Assembly: GCF_003576645.1 (NCBI RefSeq) | Contig: NC_044924.1 | Span: 4,791,549-4,855,548, forward strand | Direction of reading: 5' to 3' | DNA from: Ipomoea triloba | Lineage: Eukaryota > Streptophyta > Magnoliopsida > Solanales > Convolvulaceae | Length of the DNA: 64,000 bases | Part shown: piece after piece, positions 49,592 through 60,387 of the stretch | Layout of the letters: every line of letters starts with the position of its first letter | Position numbering within the stretch: the stretch's first letter is position 1 | Program-made: the position numbers and the translations under genes | The notes under the pieces: model-generated | What the model saw: the letters and a program-made list of their open reading frames with translations, nothing else | What the model was told of the DNA's origin: nothing | The model's database searches: none

Positions 49592-49601
49592 CTATATATA
49601 G
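49592..49601 (-). promoter_or_regulatory. TATA box of RNase III gene A
   Basis: The minus strand reads CTATATATAGA about 95 bases before ATG 49497, a usual distance for a short plant 5' UTR. Confidence 0.6.
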
Positions 49602-49622
49602 AGGGTAGGCGGCATGGGGACA

Positions 49623-51356
49623 AATTTATATAATTAAACGTTGATTATTGCAATTTGCAAAATTTTCCTAAAAGGAAAGCAATAATAAATAAAATTTTGG
49701 AAATACTTGGGGATGTTTAATTTGGTGCCAATATTGAAATCATAATTATGATTGGAGTAGGTTTTAACTTTTAAGAACAACAATCTTTTTGTTTGATTTG
49801 ATATAAAAAGGCATTGAAATTATTAAAAATTTGCATACCATTAAACGAATGAAAAAAAAAAGTTAAATCATAAATTTTAAAAGGTGTACCTTGAGTGCAA
49901 TTAAAGTTCATATTTAGTGCAATGAATGATATCGTTAAATGGACTTTATACTAATCTTGAGCATATATTTCATATTATTGCTATGTGAATTTTAAAGACA
50001 AATCATAAATAGTGAATTTGTGAATCTATAAACCAAATTTAAAAAGCTAAATTATAAACTAAACAAAGAAAATTAAACTATAGTCCTTGATTTCTAAATA
50101 ACATTTTGGAATTATATTTCCACTTTTTTAAGAGATCAAGACACAAGGGAGTAATATTTTTGAAAGTGCATGCATGCATCGCACTTTTTCCACAAATGAA
50201 GTACTTTCTTTCTTCTTTATGGAGATGTCTGTCCGTCTGCGTGATTGGAAAACGGTGAATGACTGTGACTTGAGCGTAAAGAAACAGTAGTCTGTCTTCA
50301 AATCTGCCCTATCTTGTGCACCAAACAACAAATAGTCAATTGTCATCAATGTACAATGAACAATGCTCCTGCAGGTTGCCTTGGAAAGATGAAAGGTTCC
50401 GTCCTGGCCTGCTATAATAGAAAGAACTCATTTGGGACATGTAATTAAGGTCAGAAACGCATGTCTCATTTGCGTTCTATTTTGTATTTTTTTGAATACA
50501 GAATTCAAACGCAAGTCACAGTCAACCGGCATTTGACGTATAAACGCATGTACCACTTGCGTTTTATTAAATAATAATAATAATAATTGGTCGCCAGCAG
50601 TGACCCTTTTTTTTTTTTTTTTAAATAAAAACGCAAGTGATACATGCGTTTGACGTCAAACGCAAGTCCCACTTACATTTGGATTCTATATTCCAAAAAA
50701 AAAAATAGAACGCAAATGGTACATGCGTTTCTGACCTCAAACGCATGTCCCAAGTGAATTTTTCCTACTTTTGTCAACTTTTTATTTCGTTTCTATTTTT
50801 GTCAATTCCTTTGCATGCAATCCATTCTGTCTTTAACCTGCTAAGTGCTATCTAGTAACATATCATCTTTGACAATTCCATAAAAATTCTACTACATGAA
50901 CTCCCAAATCTTACTCTCTAAATTTTATTTTCTGATATGATGGACACTCATAAACTACTTTTTTTTATGTGAGTCCCAATACAAATGTCTATATCAAAAT
51001 TTTGTTTGTGGGAATAAAAATTGGAGTAAAAGATGAGAGTACACGTAGTATTTTTCATCACTGAGTGTAAAATTCACTTTTCTGCCGAGTAAAATAACCT
51101 AATGTACAAGAATTTTTGAAAAACTTGTAAGTTGTTGAAAGACAATTTACCAACAAGAAAAGATTCACCCTTTCATGCATGGCTTGTTAGTGAACTCCCA
51201 AAGAGTAGCAAGAATTACTATTGCCAAATACATCTTGATCATAAGGTCCAATCTTCAGGACATGCAGTAACTTTGTTAGATTTTGAATAATACAGAAGGC
51301 AAATCGTTCTATTCAGTTTCATGTTACACTCCATTAATATGATAGAAGATTCGAGA
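49623..51356. other. Spacer between the two RNase III genes
   Basis: Apart from the promoter of gene A near 49600 and the fold-back element at 50424-50765, I see only AT-rich DNA with no supported coding sequence. Confidence 0.5.
50424..50765. mobile_element. Fold-back MITE with arms of ~150 bp
   Basis: The left arm runs AACTCATTTGGGACATG, AAGGTCAGAAACGCATGT, CATTTGCGTTCTATTTT, AAACGCAAGT. The right arm is the inverted, diverged copy. The words ACGCATGT and CGCAAGT recur in both arms, so nearly the whole element could fold into one hairpin. No clear target-site duplication was found. Confidence 0.75.
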
Positions 51357-53980
51357 TCATGACTTGATACCTAGAACATTAACAACTTCATTGTACACCT
51401 CGCTCGCTGCTCTATTCAGGGCAACTTCTTTCTTTTGAAGGCACTTCCCTCTTCCTCTATACTGATTGTCAACAAGTACTTCACAAGTTCTGTTTTGTGC
51501 CCAGAGATCTATGAGCTGTACTTTAAGCTTGTGCTTCTGGCAGATTTCAAACAGCTTTCTCACAGGATTTGCTTCAAGCATCTCTGGGGTAATTATTGGC
51601 TCCAGCAGTGTCTTTGTTACCTGTAAGGAGAAAAATGGTTCAACATCAGTGGTTGTACACTGGATATTTATAGCGATCTCCATCCCGTAAAGGGAATAGT
51701 ATCTTCTAATGTGAAAATTGGAATCATTCCTATTTTTGTCATTCATATTAAAAGCTAGTTATGAATATGTTCAGACAGATATCATCAAGACAATGCTGAC
51801 ACAGCTAGGCAGTCTTTTCCCTTTATCAAGGAGAAAAAAAAACACAGAAGATTCATATCTTAGATTGCCACCCAGGACAAAAGTGTATGTGTAGTTATTA
51901 TATCTCAAAGAAAATGAAAATAAAGAGTTGAGAGAAAGGACAGACCTCCCAGGTTTTATCAAGTGAAGCATTGCTGTCAATGAACACAGCCCCAACTGTT
52001 GATTCAACAACATCGGCAAGCACCTTTGGAGCAGCGATCAGGCCATGGGAGTGCAAAGGGTAGTTTGGAAGAGCATCAATAAATATATTAATCTGGGATT
52101 ACAAAACAATTGCAGGTTAAAAAACAGGGAATCAAGATTCAAGACCTAATATAAGGAAAAAAAAAAACAGAAAAACTAATTCAAGGAATGCAGAAACAAG
52201 TGATAAATACTTTTTTTTTATACTTATTATCTCAACCTGTAATAAGCTTTTGGTTTGCAGTTGAGAAGGAAATTGCTTAATATTACATTCTTGTCTGTAA
52301 GCATTTCCTAAATAAAATGTGAGCTGTGAGCGACTGTAATAGAAGACTGTGGTTGCATACTCTAATTTTCTGTAACAGAACTTTAGGGGACAACTACAGC
52401 AGCAATAAAAGACATTTAAACTCTTGAATACCAATTTCAAAAGCAATAAGCCAATAACAGGGAGAAATAGATTAAGTAACCAAAAGTGCTACCAATTTCA
52501 TTAATGCAGCAAATTAGATGCTTATACAATGCTAACACTGGTTGCCTACTCTAGGTTTCCGTAACAAAACTGTGGTGAAACATCTACAGAAAAAGGCGTT
52601 TAAACTCTATATACCAATTTCAAAAGCAATAAGCCAATAACAGGGAGAAGTGATGAGTAAAAGACTAAAAGTGCCTACCAATTTTTATGGACATAGAATA
52701 CCTAGCTAGTAACTCTATTTTCTAAATACTGAATGGAAATGAGCATTCCCTAATCCTCCATAGAGAAATATAATTATAAGAGTTACACATACATAGAGCT
52801 ACACCTGACACTGGATAAATCCAGGATATGGAAATTGTGACAGAGTTACATGTATACATGAGCTACAGCTGATACTGATGGAATAGATAGAATCAACTGA
52901 TACAGCACTGCTTCTTTGCGGCATAATATCTTACCAACAGTATGCAAACACTACTGATAAAACAGGGGGACTTACCCGTTTCTTTATCTTTGGCTGTTTA
53001 TAACGTAAATATTTATGGAATTTATGTTTCACAGCAACACGTGCAAGCTTCTCTGTGTCAACATTGGCAGCACGTAGAGGTGACAACAGCCCAGGTGGGA
53101 GATCGGGGTACATTGAAATTTGTTGTTTTGTGATCATTAAGTTGATGACTGAGTCACCCAAATACTCAAGCCGTTCATATGATACACAGTTAGGATGATA
53201 AGATATATGTGTAAATGCTTGACATAGTAAACTCTTATCGTTGAAATTGTATCCTATAATCTTCTCTACTTCTTCAATATTTGGTATTGATTCAGTCCTC
53301 AACTCTCCTGGCTCCTGTAATGATTCTTTGAGTTCCCATTGATTTCCTTTAGTACCAAGGAAATCATTGAAAATGAAACCTAGCCAAGATGGAGCCAAGT
53401 CAAACAAGATCTTCAGATCAAATGCATACACTCACATTAATACTAATTTGTGTGTTCCAATAAATCCCTGACGAAAACAATGTACTTTCTCAAATGTTTT
53501 AATAGTAACTACAGATTTAGCAAATAGAAGTGTCATTTCTCCTATTTCAATCAAGGCAACCCTAAACTTCAACCAGGTTTATAAACGCAAGTAAAGCCTG
53601 CCACAGAATGCGGAGAACGACATAGTTGTGCATCCACATTCCCATAAATCAGTATCACATCTTAACAGAACATCGGATAGCGAAATTAAACCATACAGGC
53701 TAGGATCAAATTCTGAAGGTGCAGAAAATAGCGATTTCGCATTGGATGGTCAGTGAATAGAAATTTTGCATTTCTTGCATAAACGCTTGTGCTTCAATTC
53801 CCTAATCCTCATTAGCTACCATAGCATAGAGACAGCTGGCACACACACATATATATATAGAGAGAGAGGGGAAGAGGGGGAGAGAGAGAGAGAGCGCTAA
53901 CCATAAGAGGCGAGCCACTTCTTGGCTGGAGACCAGAAGGACTGTAACCAAGACGCCCTTCGTATTTGGGAAGACGACAT
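51357..53980 (-). CDS. RNase III-like protein with C-terminal dsRBD, ~286 aa (gene B)
   Basis: Exons from the start: 53902-53980, about 52976-53346, 51946-52092, 51357-51620 (861 nt). The first exon encodes MSSSQIRRASWLQSFWSPAK and continues KWLASY, basic and Trp/Ser-rich, possibly a targeting peptide. Its join to exon 2 is uncertain: acceptors at 53346 or 53430 both keep frame; I prefer 53346 for its better pyrimidine tract. The RNase III domain has VEKIIGYNFNDKSLLCQAFT, YERLEYLGDSVIN, DTEKLARVAVKHKF and LADVVESTVGAVFIDSN, so the catalytic acids are kept. A dsRBD ends KKEVALNRAASEVYNEVV. The middle exon has exactly the length of its gene A counterpart (147 nt) and the same phases, so the two are tandem duplicates. 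The 5' half recurs at 54641-55616. Confidence 0.88.
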
Positions 53981-54639
53981 CTATGAATTTTAGGCCGATA
54001 CAGTGATGTACATTTCTAAAAGTAGGAAGTAATTAGCCCAAAAAATATGGGCAAGTTGGGTTTGTAATTTTACATACGGGCCCGGCCCATAAAAAAATAC
54101 TGATACCAGCATATGGCAAAATATACTGTGCACCACGGTGCACATAGCAATGTGCACCACGTACCTAAACGACGTCGTTTTGAGCATTGTAAACTAATCG
54201 TCCGTTTTTTTTGGAAATTATGTTTCCCGTTTCGGCCGGTCTCTATATTTATGTTAATATTCTGTGTATTCCAGGCAATCATTCTGTGTATTCTAGGCAA
54301 CCGTTCTGTGTATTATAGGTAACCGTTATGTGTATTCATGTTAGTAACACATGTTGTGATGTGTTTGTGCATTCGAATGTTTAGGAGGATGAGTTCTGTG
54401 TATTTTGTGTAAATATTATGTGTATTTTGTGTAAATATTATGTGTATTCATGTTATTAACACAAGTTGTGATGTGTTTGTGCATTCGAATGTTAGGAGGA
54501 TGGGTTCTGTGTATTTTGCGTCAATATTCTGTGTATTATGGGCAAACATTCTGTGTATTCTAGGCAAACGTTCTGTGTATTCTATATAATGATTATGTGT
54601 ATTATAGATAATGAATTCCCTAGAGTCATTCGCGTCCAC
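53005..54639. repeat. 1.6-kb duplicated block, copy 1 (left of the single N)
   Basis: The block spans most of exon 2, intron 1, exon 1 and the upstream region of RNase III gene B, up to the N at 54640. It recurs at 54641-56275 with an offset of 1,636. By eye the copies are identical until the last ~20 bases (CCCTAGAGTC versus CCCTGAGTC, and GTCCAC versus GTCCGC). Confidence 0.95.
54115..54639. mobile_element. MULE-type MITE, copy cut off by the N
   Basis: Same element as 55751-56355, preceded by the same 9-mer CCAGCATAT (54106-54114). Its right end is missing at the contig edge. It begins about 135 bp upstream of the gene B ATG. Confidence 0.7.
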
Positions 54640-54640
54640 N
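54640..54640. other. Single-N scaffold join
   Basis: One N separates the end of copy 1 from the exact start of copy 2. This is what is expected when two contigs with overlapping ends are placed side by side without merging. Confidence 0.85.
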
Positions 54641-56275
54641 GTAAATATTTATGGAATTTATGTTTCACAGCAACACGTGCAAGCTTCTCTGTGTCAACAT
54701 TGGCAGCACGTAGAGGTGACAACAGCCCAGGTGGGAGATCGGGGTACATTGAAATTTGTTGTTTTGTGATCATTAAGTTGATGACTGAGTCACCCAAATA
54801 CTCAAGCCGTTCATATGATACACAGTTAGGATGATAAGATATATGTGTAAATGCTTGACATAGTAAACTCTTATCGTTGAAATTGTATCCTATAATCTTC
54901 TCTACTTCTTCAATATTTGGTATTGATTCAGTCCTCAACTCTCCTGGCTCCTGTAATGATTCTTTGAGTTCCCATTGATTTCCTTTAGTACCAAGGAAAT
55001 CATTGAAAATGAAACCTAGCCAAGATGGAGCCAAGTCAAACAAGATCTTCAGATCAAATGCATACACTCACATTAATACTAATTTGTGTGTTCCAATAAA
55101 TCCCTGACGAAAACAATGTACTTTCTCAAATGTTTTAATAGTAACTACAGATTTAGCAAATAGAAGTGTCATTTCTCCTATTTCAATCAAGGCAACCCTA
55201 AACTTCAACCAGGTTTATAAACGCAAGTAAAGCCTGCCACAGAATGCGGAGAACGACATAGTTGTGCATCCACATTCCCATAAATCAGTATCACATCTTA
55301 ACAGAACATCGGATAGCGAAATTAAACCATACAGGCTAGGATCAAATTCTGAAGGTGCAGAAAATAGCGATTTCGCATTGGATGGTCAGTGAATAGAAAT
55401 TTTGCATTTCTTGCATAAACGCTTGTGCTTCAATTCCCTAATCCTCATTAGCTACCATAGCATAGAGACAGCTGGCACACACACATATATATATAGAGAG
55501 AGAGGGGAAGAGGGGGAGAGAGAGAGAGAGCGCTAACCATAAGAGGCGAGCCACTTCTTGGCTGGAGACCAGAAGGACTGTAACCAAGACGCCCTTCGTA
55601 TTTGGGAAGACGACATCTATGAATTTTAGGCCGATACAGTGATGTACATTTCTAAAAGTAGGAAGTAATTAGCCCAAAAAATATGGGCAAGTTGGGTTTG
55701 TAATTTTACATACGGGCCCGGCCCATAAAAAAATACTGATACCAGCATATGGCAAAATATACTGTGCACCACGGTGCACATAGCAATGTGCACCACGTAC
55801 CTAAACGACGTCGTTTTGAGCATTGTAAACTAATCGTCCGTTTTTTTTGGAAATTATGTTTCCCGTTTCGGCCGGTCTCTATATTTATGTTAATATTCTG
55901 TGTATTCCAGGCAATCATTCTGTGTATTCTAGGCAACCGTTCTGTGTATTATAGGTAACCGTTATGTGTATTCATGTTAGTAACACATGTTGTGATGTGT
56001 TTGTGCATTCGAATGTTTAGGAGGATGAGTTCTGTGTATTTTGTGTAAATATTATGTGTATTTTGTGTAAATATTATGTGTATTCATGTTATTAACACAA
56101 GTTGTGATGTGTTTGTGCATTCGAATGTTAGGAGGATGGGTTCTGTGTATTTTGCGTCAATATTCTGTGTATTATGGGCAAACATTCTGTGTATTCTAGG
56201 CAAACGTTCTGTGTATTCTATATAATGATTATGTGTATTATAGATAATGAATTCCCTGAGTCATTCGCGTCCGCG
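54641..56275 (-). pseudogene. Second copy of the 5' half of RNase III gene B (probable assembly artefact)
   Basis: This repeats 53005-54639. On the minus strand it holds exon 1 (55538-55616) and exon 2 from about 54982 down to the N, lacking the last 29 bases of exon 2 and all downstream exons. Taken at face value it would be a truncated duplicate gene. The lack of divergence over 1.6 kb and the N at its border argue that it is the same DNA assembled twice. Confidence 0.85.
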
Positions 56276-56355
56276 TCTACTAACACCGAAACGACGTCGT
56301 TTTACGTACGTAGTGCACATTGCTATGCGCACCGTGGTGCAGGGTATAACGATTG
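55751..56355. mobile_element. MULE-type MITE, 605 bp, with 9-bp flanking repeat
   Basis: CCAGCATAT flanks the element at 55742-55750 and 56356-56364. The inverted termini start seven bases inside and run about 50 bp: TATACTGTGCACCACGGTGC, ATAGCAATGTGCAC, then AAACGACGTCGTTTT. The interior is a loose tandem array of TTCTGTGTATT and GTGTATT units. A 9-bp duplication and long TIRs suggest a Mutator-derived element. No transposase is present. Confidence 0.75.
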
Positions 56356-56474
56356 CCAGCATATACCTCCAACTCAAATTATATGGTAGATTGGTAGGCT
56401 TAAAAAATAACCGAATAAAGATTTAATTAGATATTGAAATCTATCGAAGAAAGCGATTAATTCATGCCCTCGTT

Positions 56475-56625
56475 TTTTTTTTTTTTTTTGAATACTACTA
56501 ACTCTATTAGAATGCATATATAACTATTTTCTCAACCTATTAAAGCAAGAGTCAGCATTGTCCCCACTGAGACTCGAACCCACCACCTCCCGTATAAAAG
56601 GAAGGGTTTGATGCCACTGGACTAC
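56475..56625 (-). mobile_element. SINE with poly-A tail and 16-bp target-site duplication
   Basis: The duplication AATTCATGCCCTCGTT lies at 56459-56474 and 56626-56641. On the minus strand the element starts GTAGTCCAGTGGCATCAAAC (A-box region), continues to GGTGGGTTCGAGTCTCAGTG (B-box GGTTCGAGTCT), and ends in a poly-A tail (poly-T on the + strand up to 56489). All hallmarks of a tRNA-derived SINE retroposed by target-primed reverse transcription are present. Confidence 0.92.
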
Positions 56626-56844
56626 AATTCATGCCCTCGTTAGTTAAAGAAAGAGGATTTGTGGGTGAGCTTCTTCTTCAAAAATGTTAATAATTGCGTT
56701 TGAACAACATTTCGAATTCTTCAATTTACTAAAATAAACACTTCATTATAATAATATTAAAATTTTGTATGATACATTATATCTATGTGGCAAACAATAA
56801 GATTAATTATATAAAAAGAAATTAAGATGTGTTAATCTATACTT

Positions 56845-56995
56845 TCTCGACCATGACCTCTCATTTGGGGTTACTACATGCTACTTGACTACAAAGTCAT
56901 TGACAATACTTTTTTTGTGTTTTGTTTTGAACTGTGACCTTTCCCTTGGTAGAGCTACAACTATATTGTTTGACCTTAAGGTCTTTGATCAGTAT
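56845..56995 (-). mobile_element. Two degenerate SINE heads
   Basis: The reverse complement shows CAAAGACCTTAAGGTCAAAC and, further on, GACTTTGTAGTCAAGTAGCATG followed by GAGAGGTCATGGTCGAGAAAG. Both resemble the family word GACCTTGTGGTCAAGTGGCAT. No duplication was found. Confidence 0.45.
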
Positions 56996-57025
56996 TAATC
57001 ATACATAGTATAACAAAAAATAATA

Positions 57026-57391
57026 GGAAAAAGTGTCAATAGGCCATTGAACTTATGACTTTTGTGCAATTGGGCCATTGAACTTAAAAAGTGTGCAATT
57101 CAACCATCAAACAAGCAAAATTTGTGCAATTGGACCATTTTTACAAAAATTTTATGGTAAAATCCAATTATATTACTAACATATATGTATTAAGAGTGGC
57201 ATTTTCTTCTACCATACTAGTTGGGAGTCAATATTGAAATGTTTTTAACTCAAATTGAATTAAAAAATTTTGTAAAAATGGTCCAATTGCACAAATTTTA
57301 CTTATTTGATGGTTGAATTGCATACTTTTTAAGTTCAATGGCCCAATTGCACAAAAGCGACAAGTTCAGTGGCCTATTTGACACTTTTTCC
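57026..57391. mobile_element. Long-TIR MITE, 366 bp, with 9-bp target-site duplication
   Basis: AAAATAATA flanks both ends (57017-57025 and 57392-57400). The termini are GGAAAAAGTGTCA and its exact inverse TGACACTTTTTCC. The arms are about 150 bp (TAGGCCATTGAACTT, GTGCAATTGGGCCATTGAAC, AATTTGTGCAATTGGACC), so almost the whole element is a hairpin. The 9-bp duplication points to a Mutator-type source. Confidence 0.9.
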
Positions 57392-57399
57392 AAAATAAT

Positions 57400-60260
57400 A
57401 TATATGATTATACTAGTACTATTGTGGACTTTCGGCATTATAACATTGTATATAGTATAACACTGAAATTTTAAAGTATTTTTATACTTTATTCGTTGTA
57501 TAAGAAGGCAATGTACTGGGTTGTCAAAATAATACTACCACAAAATGTTAGAGGACCATCTAGAATGTACATAAGATATCCCAATAAAGAAAAAACTATA
57601 TCTTATACGGTGGTCACATCTTGAAAAATTGTTGGTAGAAGTCTAGAAGCTAGAGTTTTTGGAAAACTATATCATATTTTCTTGTTTATAGAACTATAGA
57701 AGTGCATCATACTATTTAAAAAGAACACAAATAGATATCTAATTTAATAATTACTGGATCAAGATTTGAGAATCACAATATAAAAGTTACAACTAAACTC
57801 TTATACTCATACATTATACAAAACTCTCATTTTTTACCTTATCACCTAGTCAATTGCGTTTCAATCACTTTATACTCATACATTTATACAAAACTCTCAT
57901 TTTTTTACCTTTTCACGTAGTATAACTTAACTCTATATACCCTAATCTAATTTACACTAAATCCAAAATCAACAAAGGCAAACTACTCTCAAAGTGTCCT
58001 ATGCAAGACTTTTTTTTTTTTTTTTTTTTTTTTGGGGGGGGGNNNNNNGGGGGGGGGGGGGGGGGGGGTTAGTTCTAGCTTGATAGGCTGATAGCTACCT
58101 CAAACTAAGACAAACGGTTCGCACATTTGTCCTCTTTTTTGAATGTGTGAAAATTAAAACACCTCAAACTCATTTGTTTACAATCAATTGGCTACAGGCT
58201 AAAAACAAATACGGAGTATATATTAACTCCTCTTTACCATCTCTTCTCACATTTCGACATTTCGTATGTTCATAATCACACTCTCTAAATCGACTAATCA
58301 AATCCAAATATTCTTTAGCACCTCTCTCTAGCTAAACATAATCGTTCAAGTAAACTTTAAAACTTAATCGTAAATCATTTACTTATCTCATAGGAATTTA
58401 AAAAAAAAAAAAAACCAAAAAAAAAAAAAACTAATAACTCAGGGTGTGTTTGGTTTGCACATAAATATCGAAATCGGAATGAGAATTAAATACTTGTAAT
58501 GTTAATGAGTTTTGGTAAAAGTATCTTGCATGTTTGCCTTGTTTGGTAGTATGGTAGAATAGAAATCATTGCCAATATTGAAGTTTAATTATGTATAGTT
58601 TTATAATAGAAATAAAAATTTTAAAAATACAAAAATAAAAAATCAAAGCAATTAATCCTAATATAATGACATTCAAAGTATCAATATGAACAAAACAAAA
58701 ATCTAAAAACACTAATCCATATTTTAAAGTACAAAAATAAAAAATTCAAAGTCTTACATAAATTTTTGTGATATATTAATACGGAGTATATGATAACCAA
58801 AAGTAAGAACTAAATTTAAAAAAATAATAATAATTAATTGTCCATGGACCATAAGGTCATTGTAATGAATATTAGGAAAAATAAACAAAAATAAAAAATC
58901 TCGTGGTCTATCGCTTATGCGCCTACGAGACTCTTCCTGTACTCACCTGACTAATGAGTGCGTCGGCATTTGACTTTGACTTTATTATCTTATGGCGGTG
59001 ATACCCTTAGCATGCGTTTGGTCATTTAACGCCCTAAACTAACCCAATCATAAACACTGCTTAATATTCAGAGTTGAATGGCATTTTGGTCCTTTCAAGA
59101 GTTCAAAGTCTCATCAGTTCACTTCCACTCCAAGTTAATAAGCTATGCCTCCCTTTCATTGTCAAATGTCACCGTCCCAATTAAATTGTGATTCCCACCA
59201 CCACTCCCAACCGTCCCAATTACTCCCCCTATATAATTTTTTTATTATTTAAATTTAGCCCATTTAAACGGGTTGAGATCCCACTTGTTATTTTCCATTT
59301 AAATTCTAATGTTTATATTACTCTGTATTTGATAACGATATTTTTTACATGTATTACCCGTATAATTGAATATGAATGCTTTGTTGAGTTTGTAAGATTT
59401 TTATTGAAAGTAATGTCGAATAAAATATCTTAGTCCCTTGACATAAAGGTATTTAATGTTGTTTATTTGAATAAATTATTATTAATAATTACTATGTTTA
59501 TGTATTAATTGATTGTAATATATTTTGCATAATTGTCTTGTGGTGTAAAATAACAATATAATTTATTAACCTTAGCCTTTTGTGTATACAAAATCAAAAT
59601 TTCTACAATATTATATGACAAACATTATATTTAAAAAAGAAATAGTTCATAATATGCATTAGTTTAATATAGGTACAATATATAATCGCTATTCTTATTT
59701 GATTTTATTTACTTACGGAATTATTACCCGTATAATCAATGCTTTTTGTAAGAAGTACAATTATGTATATGTTATTTGAGCTATAATAGATACTATCAAT
59801 ACTTGCTTCCATATTATATGAGTATAATTTGAGTTGGGACAACTCCAACCGAGTTGGTTGAACAATTGACTTAGTAATTATAATGTTCAAAGTTTGATTC
59901 TTTGTGAAAGTTGAGTCATCTTGATTGGTTTACCTCATTGTGATTTTTTGCCCGACTTCACAAGACAAGATTCACTTGGAATATATATTAAAGTAGTGAT
60001 GTATTGTACTGGTTGTGAACTTTCTCATAAATCAAAGTATAATCTGAGTCATCCATTCATGAGAACTTGATATACACATCATCACCATGGATCCAATGGT
60101 GCCAAAAAAAAGAAAGAAAAAGAAGTAATATAATGCTCCCCATTTCCCACAAGGGCGGGGGTGTGAGATCCAATGGGCGAAGATTTTGAAAAATGTTGTG
60201 ATGATCGCAGGCGGAGACTATGACCAAAGTACAACAACAACAACACAAGACATGGACCAA
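57400..60260. other. Intergenic, AT-rich, with a gap
   Basis: There is a short direct duplication at about 57797-57910 (TTATACTCATACATT, ACAAAACTCTCATTTTTT). A gap of six Ns lies at 58043-58048 within T and G runs. From 58441 a GGGTGTGTTTGGTTTGC sequence resembles the start of a MITE without a clear partner. No gene is supported. Confidence 0.45.
58008..58070. other. Assembly gap (6 N) within T/G homopolymers
   Basis: A long T run passes straight into a G run, then six Ns, then more G. This repeats the pattern at 15842-15936. Confidence 0.85.
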
Positions 60261-60289
60261 CCAACCATATATACATAATAACATGTCCA

Positions 60290-60300
60290 TATATATAAAA
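60290..60300 (+). promoter_or_regulatory. TATA box of the CLE gene
   Basis: ATATATAAAA lies about 90 bases before the ATG at 60388, with a CT-rich leader (CTCTTCTTCCTC) between. Confidence 0.6.
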
Positions 60301-60387
60301 CCATAGTAAATGCCCACCACCTTTATTTGCCTTAGCGTCTTACTCAAATAACATAATATTCTCTTCTTCCTCATAACCCTGCAAAAC

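Noticed and set aside
54582..55067. A separate third RNase III gene
   Set aside because: It is identical to gene B exon 2 and begins at an N, so it is treated as a probable assembly duplicate.
56570..56625. tRNA gene
   Set aside because: A- and B-box-like motifs are present but there is no cloverleaf, and the sequence has a poly-A tail and target duplication, so it is a SINE.
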